A stretch of DNA of 26,581 nucleotides from Clostridia bacterium (GTDB taxonomy: Bacteria > Bacillota_E > RBS10-35 > JAJYVN01): the NCBI GenBank assembly GCA_027335515.1, contig DAHWHT010000116.1:1-26581 (forward strand). The letters are read 5' to 3'. The notes below the pieces were generated by a model that saw only the letters and a program-made list of their open reading frames with translations, searched no databases and was not told the origin of the DNA. The position numbers and the translations under genes are program-made. Shown here piece after piece: positions 8,527-15,425 of the stretch (its first letter is position 1; each line of letters opens with the position of its first letter).

Positions 8527-9249
8527 TTGGCAGAGCAAGCCGCGGGTTCGCAGGTCGCCGTGATCGAGGACGACGACGCCGTCGCCCAAATGCTTGAGAT
8601 GCAGCTGTCGCAGGCCGGCTTCGGGGTGCGCCGCTACGCCGACGGCGGGGTGGCCCTGGCGGATGTGGGGCGCATGCGGGCCGACGTGATCGTGCTGGAC
8701 CTGCGCCTGCCTGGGGCGGACGGCTTCAGGGTTTTGGAGCGCGTGCGCTCCGAGCGCGACGTTCCGGTGCTCGTGCTCACGGCGATGGGGGATGGCGCCG
8801 CCAAGGCGCGCGCCTTCGACCTCGGCGCCGACGACTACGTGGTCAAGCCGTTTGACACCGAAGAGGTGGTGTCCCGGATTCGGGCGTTGCTGCGCCGCTC
8901 GGGCCGCTACGGCGGTCCGCCGTGGGTGTGTGGTCCGCTGTGTGTGCGCCTCGTTCCGCCGCAGGCCACGGTGAATGGCACGTCCGTCGGCCTTTCGCGG
9001 CGGGAGGTCGATCTGCTGTATGCGCTGGCCCAGGCGTCCAACCGGGCCCTGACCCGGGGGCAGTTGATCGATCGCGCCTGGGGCGGCGCGACGGCCGTGG
9101 ACGCGCGGTTGGTCGACGCCTATGTCGCGCGCATCCGCGGCAAGCTTGCCGACGCATGGGGGCAGCGGGGGGAGCCGCCGTGGCGCATTCAAACCGTCTG
9201 GGGGGTGGGCTACAAGTTCACCTATGGCGGATCCGCCGACGGGTTGTGA
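8527..9249 (+). CDS. OmpR/PhoB-family response regulator (orphan)
   Basis: A 240-residue DNA-binding response regulator. The receiver domain (about 9-120) has the acidic pocket Glu14-Asp15-Asp16, phospho-acceptor Asp58 in 'VIVLDLRLPG', Thr85, and Lys107 in 'VVKPFD', so the full phosphorylation set is present. The C-terminal winged helix (about 138-233) has the OmpR-type pattern 'LSRREVDLLYAL', 'RGQLIDRAWG', a recognition helix with 'DARLVDAYVARIRGKL', and the closing 'WGVGYKF' wing. It starts 44 nt after the RND stop and is probably co-transcribed with it. No histidine kinase gene lies in the window, so its partner is elsewhere or cross-talk is used. OmpR-family proteins bind half-sites 11 bp apart; exactly such pairs precede the RND operon (2699) and the ABC operon (9276), making this protein the natural candidate regulator of both. 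That link is an inference. Confidence 0.92.
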   Translation: MAEQAAGSQVAVIEDDDAVAQMLEMQLSQAGFGVRRYADGGVALADVGRMRADVIVLDLRLPGADGFRVLERVRSERDVPVLVLTAMGDGAAKARAFDLGADDYVVKPFDTEEVVSRIRALLRRSGRYGGPPWVCGPLCVRLVPPQATVNGTSVGLSRREVDLLYALAQASNRALTRGQLIDRAWGGATAVDARLVDAYVARIRGKLADAWGQRGEPPWRIQTVWGVGYKFTYGGSADGL

Positions 9250-9275
9250 CCGCGGACCGCCGGCCCTGCGTCCCA

Positions 9276-9307
9276 TTCACGAGCACGTCACAACCGGATG
9301 CTAGGGT
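9276..9307 (+). promoter_or_regulatory. PhoB/OmpR-type operator with -10 element upstream of the ABC operon
   Basis: TTCACG (9276-9281) and GTCACA (9287-9292) start 11 bp apart. GTCACA is followed by 9 bp and the -10-like TAGGGT (9302-9307) with an extended TG at 9299-9300. It shares ACGTCACA-N6-TGCTAG-N-GTG, with identical spacing, with the site at 2708-2731, although surrounding bases differ. An inverted TTGTGAC at 9244-9250, across the regulator's stop codon, could be a further half-site. It lies in the 80-bp gap before the ATPase gene. A start near 9314 leaves only a short leader if translation begins at 9330. Confidence 0.55.
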
Positions 9308-9329
9308 GTGGTTGGGGGATCCGGGATGC

Positions 9330-10139
9330 ATGGGGGAGGTGGGCCCGCTGGCAAAGGCGGCGGTGGGGGCAGAGTCGGGGCGGGGCAAGGGCAAGGACCC
9401 CGTCGCGGTGCTCGACCTCAAGGGGATCACCAAGGTCTACCGCCTGGGGGGCGTGGTGGTGCGCGCCCTGGCGGGGGTGGACCTGCAGGTTTGGCCGGGT
9501 GAGATGGTGGCCATCATGGGGCCGTCCGGCTCCGGCAAGTCCACCCTGATGAATGTGCTTGGGTGTCTCGACCGGCCGACCGACGGCACGTACCACCTGA
9601 GCGGACGCTCCGTCTCCCGTCTGGGGGACGACCAACTTGCCGATGTGCGCAACCGCATGATCGGCTTTGTCTTTCAAAGTTACAACCTGCTGCCGCGGCT
9701 GACGGCGCTCGGCAACGTGGAACTGCCGCTGGTCTACCGTGGCGACTCCGACCGCTCCCGCCGCGCGGCCGCGCTGGAGGCGTTGCAGTCGGTGGGGTTG
9801 GCCGACCGTTTGCACCACGTGCCGACCCAGCTGTCCGGGGGTCAGCAGCAGCGCGTGGCCGTGGCGCGTGCCCTGGCGGGCCGGCCGCAGCTGCTTTTGG
9901 CGGACGAGCCGACCGGCAACCTGGATTCGCGCTCGGGCCGCGAGGTGATGGCGCTGTTCCAGCAGTTGAACGACCGCGGCATGACCGTGGTGATGGTGAC
10001 GCACGACGAGCGCATCGCCCAACACTGTCGCCGCATCGTGCGCATCCTGGACGGGCGGGTGCTGTCCGACGAGCCGGTGGACGCGCAGTTGCGGGCGGAC
10101 GCCCCTGAAGAGGCCGAGTCGCGCCCTCAGGGGGCGTGA
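9330..10139 (+). CDS. ABC transporter ATPase, MacB/LolD-type efflux family
   Basis: A 269-residue nucleotide-binding subunit that powers the MacB-type permease encoded two genes downstream. Motifs: Walker A GPSGSGKST (64-72), Q-loop Gln116 in 'FVFQSYNLLPRLT', signature LSGGQ (168-172), Walker B LLLADEP with catalytic Glu193, D-loop 'NLDS' and H-loop His225 in 'MVTHDE'. The 'FQSYNLLPRLTALGNVELPL' stretch is typical of the MacB/LolD/FtsE branch. The ATG at 9330 has GGGGGAT (9314-9320) 9 nt upstream and gives a Gly/Lys-rich extension of about 25 residues. GTG at 9363 is an in-frame alternative, nearer the usual length and with a more comfortable leader from the putative promoter. It is the first gene of a three-gene operon: ATPase, adaptor, permease. 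Confidence 0.94.
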   Translation: MGEVGPLAKAAVGAESGRGKGKDPVAVLDLKGITKVYRLGGVVVRALAGVDLQVWPGEMVAIMGPSGSGKSTLMNVLGCLDRPTDGTYHLSGRSVSRLGDDQLADVRNRMIGFVFQSYNLLPRLTALGNVELPLVYRGDSDRSRRAAALEALQSVGLADRLHHVPTQLSGGQQQRVAVARALAGRPQLLLADEPTGNLDSRSGREVMALFQQLNDRGMTVVMVTHDERIAQHCRRIVRILDGRVLSDEPVDAQLRADAPEEAESRPQGA

Positions 10140-10198
10140 GCCGATTCGCGGGTCGGCGGGACCGGTCGGATCGGAGCGAACACTGGGGAGGTCGGACG

Positions 10199-11989
10199 AT
10201 GCGGCGGTATGTGTGGGGGATCGTGGCGGCGCTGGTGGTGGTCGCGGGCGGCGCCTGGTGGTACCACCAGCGGGTGGTGCGGGCGGCCGCCCGGCCGGCC
10301 AAGCTGTTGCAGACGGCTGCCGTGCGCAAGGGCACCATCTCCAGCACCATGACGGCGACCGGCACGGTGCAGGCCCTGCAGGAGACCGAGGTGCGTGTGG
10401 GGGTGGGGGTGAACGGCACCCTGCTGCCCTTCAACTGGAACACGTCGCAGCAGGTGACCCAGGGCCAGGTGCTGTTCCACCTCGTCAACCCTTCCCAGCA
10501 GCAGCAGACGACGATCGACGAGAGCAACCTGCGGTCGGCCCAGTTGCAACTGCAGCAGATGCAGGCCAGCGCCGCAGACACCCAGCCCCAGCAGGCCGCG
10601 TTGACGTCCGCCGAACTCGGGGTCCAGCAGGCGCAGTATGCGTACGGCAAGGCGGTGAGCGCCCAACAGTCCGATCAGCAGGTGCTGGCGCCGATCTCGG
10701 GCACCGTGGGCGCCGTCAACGTCAGCCGCGGCGCGTCGGTGGCCAGCGGCGCCGCGGTGGCGTCGATCGTGCGCACCGGGGTTCTGCAGGCGCAGTTGCA
10801 GGCAGCCCAGACCCAGGTGGGGTCGATCAAACCCGGCCAGGCGGCGATCGTCTTTGCCAACGGCGGCAACACCCAGGGTGCGGTGTCCTCGGTGGCGCCG
10901 ACGCCGGACCAGACGATCAAGGGTGTGCCCTCCTATCAGGTGGACGTCACCCTGACCAACCCCGGCGGCTGGCTGCCGGGCATGCCGGTGACGGCCTCGG
11001 TTGAGACCACCGCCTCCAGCCAGACCTGGCTGACGGGGCTGGCCGGCCAGTTGGCGAGTCCCGCGGCGGTGAACGCCGTGACCCAGGTCGGCGGTACGCT
11101 GCAGACGCTGGGGGTGCAGGTGGGCCAGACGGTGACGGCCGGCCAGGTGATCGCCACCGTCTCCTCCAGTTCGCTGGCCGACGCGGTGACGTCGGCGCGC
11201 CAGAGCCTTACCCAGGCCCAGCACGCGCTGTCGGCACTGCAGGTCAACCAGCAGGCCAACAACATTTCGCTGCCCTTCAGCCTGCAGCAGCAGGAGATCC
11301 GGGTGCAGCAGCTGCAGGGGGCCGTGCAGCGCGATCTGACGATCGACCACGGGCTGGTGGTGCGCAGCCCGGTCAGTGGGACCATCAGTGGGATCCAGGC
11401 TGTCTCGGGTCAACCGGTGGGGCCGGGCACGCCGTTGATGACGATCGGCGACTACAGCAAGCTGCTGGTGTTCTTTCCGCTGTCTCAGCTGTATGTGAAC
11501 CAGGTCCACGTCGGCATGGTGGCGACGGTGACGGCGACGGCCGCGCCGGGTAAGACGTTCAAGGGGCAGTTGTACCTGCTGGCGCCGGAGGGCACGAACG
11601 TCAACGGCGTGGCCAACTTCCAGGCGCAGGTCATCATTCCGCAGCCGGAGCCGGCCCTGCGGCCGGGGATGGCGGCGGTGGTGACGATCGTCCTGGGCAC
11701 CGCCAAGAACGCGTTGATCGTGCCGCTGCAGGCCCTGCACCTGACGGGCAAGGCCAAGCACTTCGTGGTCGTCGTCCAGCCCGACGGCAGCACGGTGCAC
11801 GTCCCGGTCACGGTGGGGCTGACCGACCAGCTCGACGCGCAGGTCAAGGGGAAGCTGACGGCGGGGGAAAAGGTTCTGACCTCCAGCCTGAGTGCGCTCA
11901 AGGGTGCCAAGGGCGTCAACCTGCGCGGCCGGGTGCAGCACCACAAGGCGGTCGTGTCCCACCGGGCGCCCGTGACGCGCCGCCCCTAG
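10199..11989 (+). CDS. MacA-like adaptor protein with a duplicated lipoyl/hairpin/barrel core
   Basis: A 596-residue membrane-anchored adaptor. The ATG at 10199 has a strong GGGGAGG (10185-10191) 7 nt upstream; a GTG at 10136 overlapping the ATPase stop is less likely. An N-terminal anchor (4-20) is followed by two successive adaptor cores. Core one: lipoyl half about 38-77, short Gln-rich hairpin 98-160, lipoyl half 164-191 ('APISGTVGAVNVSRGASV'), barrel about 192-270 ending in 'LPGMPVTASVE'. Core two: lipoyl half about 290-322 ('GVQVGQTVTAGQVIATV'), hairpin 323-382, lipoyl half 386-417 ('SPVSGTISGIQAVSGQPV'), barrel about 419-500 ending in 'LRPGMAAVVTIV', then a single membrane-proximal domain (about 501-574) and a basic tail. 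Usual MacA proteins have one core and about 370-400 residues. It should couple the MacB-type permease to its substrate or the cell wall. Confidence 0.9.
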   Translation: MRRYVWGIVAALVVVAGGAWWYHQRVVRAAARPAKLLQTAAVRKGTISSTMTATGTVQALQETEVRVGVGVNGTLLPFNWNTSQQVTQGQVLFHLVNPSQQQQTTIDESNLRSAQLQLQQMQASAADTQPQQAALTSAELGVQQAQYAYGKAVSAQQSDQQVLAPISGTVGAVNVSRGASVASGAAVASIVRTGVLQAQLQAAQTQVGSIKPGQAAIVFANGGNTQGAVSSVAPTPDQTIKGVPSYQVDVTLTNPGGWLPGMPVTASVETTASSQTWLTGLAGQLASPAAVNAVTQVGGTLQTLGVQVGQTVTAGQVIATVSSSSLADAVTSARQSLTQAQHALSALQVNQQANNISLPFSLQQQEIRVQQLQGAVQRDLTIDHGLVVRSPVSGTISGIQAVSGQPVGPGTPLMTIGDYSKLLVFFPLSQLYVNQVHVGMVATVTATAAPGKTFKGQLYLLAPEGTNVNGVANFQAQVIIPQPEPALRPGMAAVVTIVLGTAKNALIVPLQALHLTGKAKHFVVVVQPDGSTVHVPVTVGLTDQLDAQVKGKLTAGEKVLTSSLSALKGAKGVNLRGRVQHHKAVVSHRAPVTRRP

Positions 11990-12054
11990 CCGCCGCGGGC
12001 TCCGGGGTGGTCGGATGCGAGGCAAGGCGAGGCGAGGAAGGAAGGGACGGCCGC

Positions 12055-13224
12055 GTGCGCAAGGCGCGATACATCCTGGGCATGGCGTGGCAGAGCATTG
12101 TCGCCAACCTGGCCCGTTCGCTCCTGATGATGCTCGGGGTGACGATCGGCGTGGCCGCGGTCATCGCCCTGGTGGCGGCGGGCAACGGGGCCAGTGCCCA
12201 GGTGACGGCCCGCATCGAAAGCCTGGGCGCAAACCTGCTGTTCATCAGCCCCGGCCCGGGCGTCAACCTGACCTTGAACGACGCCGCCCGCCTGCCGCAG
12301 GTGTCCCCTCTGGTCAAGGTGGCGATGCCGGTGATCAACTCCGGCGGGCCGGTGGTCTTTGGCGGTCAGAGCCAGGGTGGGCCGATCGTCGGGGTCGACC
12401 AGCTGTGGCCGACGCTGCGCAACGCCCCGGTGGCCAAGGGGCGCTTCATCTCGGCGACGGACGTGTCCCAGGAGAACTACGTCGTCGATCTGGGGCACTC
12501 GGTGGCCTCCAACCTGTTTGGCGCCCTGAACCCGCTGGGTCAGCAGGTGCGCATCGACGGCTCGACGTTCACGGTCATCGGGGTGATGGCGCCCAAGGGG
12601 GCGGCCTTCGGCCAGAACCAGGACAACGTTGTCTTCATCCCGGTGACGACGGCGGAGAATCTGCTGCAGACGACCCAGGTGAGCGAGATCGACGCCCAGG
12701 TGGCCTCCACGGCGGTCGCTCCGCTGGCGGTGGACGAACTCACCCGCTACTACAGCGCGCTGTATGACAACAATCCGCAGGCGGTGCAGGTGTCTTCGGA
12801 GGACGCGCTTTTGAGCACGGTGCAGGGCAACCGCCAGACCTTCACCTACCTGCTGGGTGGGACGGCCGCCATCTCCCTGATCGTCGGCGGGATCGGCATC
12901 ATGAACATTATGCTGGTCTCGGTGGCGGAGCGGACGCGGGAGATCGGCCTGCGCAAGGCGCTGGGGGCCCGCTTCAACGACGTCCTGGGGCAGTTCCTCT
13001 CCGAGGCGGTGGCGCTTTCGGCGACGGGCGGGCTGGTCGGGGTGCTGCTGGGCGTCAGCGGATCGGGGGCGGTGGCGCACTTTGCCGGCTGGAAGGACCT
13101 CATCCTGCCCAGCACGGTGGTCATCGCCTTCTCCTTTTCGCTGGTGGTCGGGGTCGTCTTTGGTGCCTACCCCGCCGCGCGCGCCGCCGGGTTGGACCCG
13201 ATTGTCGCACTGCGTCGGGACTGA
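12055..13224 (+). CDS. MacB-like ABC transporter permease (FtsX domain)
   Basis: A 389-residue type VII ABC permease without its own ATPase domain, which is encoded at 9330. The GTG at 12055 was chosen for the purine-rich AGGGA 7 nt upstream and because it places a basic residue run right before TM1 (about 20-42). An open frame from GTG 12007 adds 16 unlikely charged residues. The large external domain (about 45-255) follows, then TM2 (about 266-288, 'SLIVGGIGIMNIMLVSV'), the conserved cytoplasmic loop 'ERTREIGLRKALGA', TM3 (about 316-343), TM4 and the closing 'PAARAAGLDPIVALR', both hallmarks of MacB/FtsX permeases. MacB-type transporters act as mechanotransmission pumps that expel peptides, drugs or lipids through an adaptor. 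The last gene of the operon, it ends 11 nt before an inverted-repeat structure. Confidence 0.94.
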   Translation: MRKARYILGMAWQSIVANLARSLLMMLGVTIGVAAVIALVAAGNGASAQVTARIESLGANLLFISPGPGVNLTLNDAARLPQVSPLVKVAMPVINSGGPVVFGGQSQGGPIVGVDQLWPTLRNAPVAKGRFISATDVSQENYVVDLGHSVASNLFGALNPLGQQVRIDGSTFTVIGVMAPKGAAFGQNQDNVVFIPVTTAENLLQTTQVSEIDAQVASTAVAPLAVDELTRYYSALYDNNPQAVQVSSEDALLSTVQGNRQTFTYLLGGTAAISLIVGGIGIMNIMLVSVAERTREIGLRKALGARFNDVLGQFLSEAVALSATGGLVGVLLGVSGSGAVAHFAGWKDLILPSTVVIAFSFSLVVGVVFGAYPAARAAGLDPIVALRRD

Positions 13225-13234
13225 GGAAAGCTGC

Positions 13235-13312
13235 CACGTGGGCACGGTCGCGGGCGAACAGGCTCGCCAAGTCGGTGTAGGGGATGGCGGGTATCCGACG
13301 CGAGCCCACGTG
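13235..13312 (+). terminator. Inverted repeat closing a three-way-junction-like fold after the ABC operon
   Basis: Perfect 9-bp arms CACGTGGGC (13235-13243) and GCCCACGTG (13304-13312) enclose two further small hairpins: GGCGA/TCGCC (13253-13257 with 13264-13268) and GTCGG/CCGAC (13271-13275 with 13295-13299). It begins 11 nt after the permease stop codon, so a transcript-end function is the simplest reading, though no T-tract follows. A small structured RNA is possible. It does not match tRNA or any riboswitch I recognise. Confidence 0.35.
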
Positions 13313-13430
13313 CAAGGTGGTTGGTATGGCAGCACCCGGCTGCCCGCGGCTGGTCTGCTGGGATGTTGAAGACGGACTTGCCGTTATGCGGGCACACGTC
13401 CCGCTGGTGGGTGTGCGGTGCGCGTCGTTT

Positions 13431-13467
13431 GTGCCGGTTCTCGCGTTTCGCGCTTGCGTGCCGGCGC
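13431..13467 (-). terminator. Possible hairpin downstream of the sigma factor gene
   Basis: GTGCCGG (13431-13437) can pair with CCGGCGC (13461-13467), with one wobble, around an inner CGCG-TTT-CGCG (13442-13452). It lies about 32 nt beyond the sigma factor stop codon on the minus strand. There is no T-rich run, so the terminator call is weak. Confidence 0.28.
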
Positions 13468-13498
13468 TGGTTGACGCGCCCCGTGTTCACCCCCGATT

Positions 13499-14434
13499 TT
13501 ACGAAAGGAAGCCGTCAAGCTTGCGGATGCTCACCGGTGACCGCAGTAGTCGGTAGGCTTTATGCTCAAGTTGGTGACTGCGCCTGCGATTCACCCCGAG
13601 GATCTTTCCGATGGCCTCCAGGGTGAGCGGACCCCGCACGTCCATCCCGTGGCGAAGTCGCAGAACGGTCTGCAGACGGGGGGGGATGCGGCCCATGGCC
13701 TCGGTCAGCGCCTGCGCCAACGCCTGCTGGAATTGCCCCTCACAGACGACATCCAGCGGATCTTCGGCATGCCGGTCGGGCAAGAGCATCTCGCTTTCCT
13801 CTAGGGGACTGATGTCGAACAGACTCAGTGGTTCCAACATTGCGGTGTGAAGGACATCCACGGTGTCGACCGAGAGCCTCAGTTTGGCGCCGATCTCGGC
13901 ACGGGTTGGCTCACGCCCCAGCTGCTGCCACAGGGTGTTCTCGGCTGTTTTTAACTGGCGAATCATGTCGTGCACATACGCGGGGAGCCGCACGGTTCGT
14001 CCTTTGTTCGCAATGGCGATGGTGATGGCGTTGCGGATCCACCACATGGCATAGGTGGCGAATCGGACTCCCTCGCGCGGATCAAAGTCGCGTGTCGCTC
14101 GCAGCAATCCGATGTTGCCCTCTTGGATCAGGTCTTCGTGCTCAAGGCCGCAGCCTCTATAGCGGCGCGCCGCCATCATTACCAGCCGCAGATTGCTCAG
14201 TACGAGCGTATGTTGCGCCTGCTCATCGCCGCCGGCGGCGCGTTCGGCGACTTCCCGCTCCTGCTCGCGCGAGAGAAGGGGGATCCTATGCACTTCTTGG
14301 GAAAACAGCGCCTCCGCACTCAGGGCACCCGGTTCGGATCTTGCCTCATCCGGCCGACCCCGTGGGGCTGGCCGCGGGGTCGGCCGGATGAGGGCTTCCT
14401 CGGGCGTGGCGCCAGATTCACTCCATAGGGACAT
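13499..14434 (-). CDS. Sigma-70 family RNA polymerase sigma factor (RpoD-related, non-primary)
   Basis: A 311-residue sigma factor of RpoD-like (group 2/3) size. Regions: 1.2 at about 43-62 ('QEVHRIPLLSREQE'), 2.1-2.2 at 75-115 ('NLRLVMMAARRYRG', 'DLIQEGNIGLLRA'), 2.3-2.4 at 116-150 ('FDPREGVRFATYAMWWIRNAI', then TIAIANKGRTVRLP), region 3 at about 155-205 ('LGREPTRAEIGAKL'), and region 4 at 245-308 ('TLEAIGKILGVNRRRSHQLEHKAYRLLRSP'). The usual primary-sigma recognition helix reads RERIRQIE, but here RRRSHQLE; region 2.4 has Asn where primary sigmas have Gln. Altered promoter preference is therefore likely. The ATG at 14434 is the most plausible start, but no strong ribosome binding site is seen; the frame stays open to an ATG at 14629. 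The conserved regions begin only at residue 43. Convergent with the ABC operon; target genes unknown. Confidence 0.92.
   Translation of the reverse strand: MSLWSESGATPEEALIRPTPRPAPRGRPDEARSEPGALSAEALFSQEVHRIPLLSREQEREVAERAAGGDEQAQHTLVLSNLRLVMMAARRYRGCGLEHEDLIQEGNIGLLRATRDFDPREGVRFATYAMWWIRNAITIAIANKGRTVRLPAYVHDMIRQLKTAENTLWQQLGREPTRAEIGAKLRLSVDTVDVLHTAMLEPLSLFDISPLEESEMLLPDRHAEDPLDVVCEGQFQQALAQALTEAMGRIPPRLQTVLRLRHGMDVRGPLTLEAIGKILGVNRRRSHQLEHKAYRLLRSPVSIRKLDGFLS
14344..14393. repeat. 19-bp perfect palindrome inside the sigma factor gene
   Basis: Arms at 14344-14362 and 14375-14393 are exact inverse complements over 19 bp around a 12-nt spacer, and the pairing can extend inward by a wobble and two G-C pairs. 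The element covers codons about 14-31 of the sigma factor, just after its start and before conserved region 1.2, and encodes an Arg/Pro-rich stretch. It could be a palindromic element inserted in a tolerant linker or a 5' mRNA structure limiting expression. Confidence 0.9.
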
Positions 14435-14467
14435 CTCGCGGACTTCGGAATCGTCTCGGCTCCGGGT

Positions 14468-14479
14468 CACCGTACGGTG
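14468..14479. promoter_or_regulatory. 12-bp perfect palindrome upstream of the sigma factor gene
   Basis: CACCGTACGGTG reads identically on both strands and ends 33 nt before the sigma factor's probable start codon. A symmetric site here is what a dimeric repressor operator would look like. No promoter hexamers could be assigned with confidence, so the operator reading is tentative. Confidence 0.35.
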
Positions 14480-15174
14480 GCGGTTTGCGGTCGCGCTCGT
14501 ACGATGGGCTCTTGTGGCGGGCGGATGTTTTGCGGACGGTTGCAGGGCCATCGCCAGCTCTGGTGAGAGGGGGATTGCCCGTGGGTACGCTCCGACCACC
14601 GGGTGTTTAGCCCCGGATCCCCTTGTCATGGATGTCTATTCCAATCCGAAGCAGGGATTCGTTTCCAAAGTATCCGCCGCAAACATAATCCGCCCGCCGC
14701 GGTCGACAGGCTCGTACCACTGGTCGGACCAGGGCCTGTGACGACGACCACCGGGTTCGCTTTCGCCATCGCTGCGGCCCCCTTGTGCAGCAGGCTGTGT
14801 GCGCCCACGGTCGGGTCGATTCCCGTATGCCGGCTGGTCCCGGAACTGTGCCTCGTTCCAGCGACATCGCCCCGTTGCGGCAACGCATACTGGCTGTCGG
14901 ATAACCGGATCGGCGCCGAGCAAGCAGTCCTGGACGTTTCAGCGGTTCTGAAGCGGGGGTGCCGTTGGCCAACCCTTGGGCCCAGCCCAAGCTGGATCCG
15001 TGGCATACCCGTCTCGCTCCGCCATCCCTTCGCGATGCTGCATACGTTCGCTGACGGGCCGCCCGGCAAGCACTGCGGCGCGTCCTGGGCGGCACATCGA
15101 ATGTGCGTTACGTCGAGGTGGGCTTCCTTTCCTGCGACGCCTACATATTACTATCCTGCGCACTCCCGTATTGC

Positions 15175-15425
15175 ACCCCCACGGCAGGGGGCCGAGGTCG
15201 GGTAGCTGGGGAAGGAGTCCCCGGCGGAGCACCTTCGTGCGGAGGTCGGCGGGGAGCACGTCGGAGAGGCGTTCGCGTTCGTGGAGGGCACGGACGCATT
15301 CCTGGAAGTGGCACCGGACTGAGCTTGGCGAGGGCGCGCCGGCCGGGGCGAGCGCCGACGAGGGCGGCTGCCGTACCATACCGCATGGTACTTGCAGCAA
15401 CACACCACGCTGCGACTCGAGCGCA
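15175..15425 (-). pseudogene. Possible decayed coding fragment on the minus strand
   Basis: From about 15320 down to 15175 one minus-strand frame uses almost only G/C at third positions and reads as plausible protein ('ECVRALHERERLSDVLP', then 'LPQLPDLGPLPWG'). The bias stops abruptly near 15175. Upstream (about 15345-15425) a different frame shows the same bias ('ALVGARPGRRALAKLS'), as though one gene were split by a frameshift. No start with a ribosome binding site is present, and I do not recognise the family. In DNA this GC-rich, codon bias alone is weak evidence. Confidence 0.25.

Noticed and set aside
10127..12025. Long antisense open frame (632 codons) opposite the MacA-like adaptor, and similar long frames opposite other genes (for example 1615-2949 and 4286-5908 on the minus strand, 21237-23690 on the plus strand)
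   Set aside because: Their translations are His/Arg/Gly/Pro-rich without domains or ribosome binding sites. Stop-poor antisense frames are expected in GC-rich coding DNA, and each lies opposite a gene with clear family motifs.
13253..13312. tRNA-like cloverleaf after the permease gene
   Set aside because: There is no GGTTC-type T loop, no 5-bp anticodon arm with a 7-nt loop and no CCA-proximal acceptor stem; the stems are only generic inverted repeats.
13284..13626. Small Cys/Arg-rich plus-strand open frames between the ABC operon and the sigma factor
   Set aside because: They overlap the sigma factor gene's 3' end on the opposite strand, lack ribosome binding sites and show no domain.
1689..14393. 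Idea that the hairpins at 1689-1727 and 14344-14393 are copies of one repeat family
   Set aside because: They share only CATCCGG and scattered bases next to it; arm lengths, loops and flanks differ.
14636..14923. Possible 95-codon minus-strand gene upstream of the sigma factor
   Set aside because: The composition is plausible, but it needs a TTG start with only a weak AGGA nearby, has no recognised domain and lies in a stretch that looks decayed.
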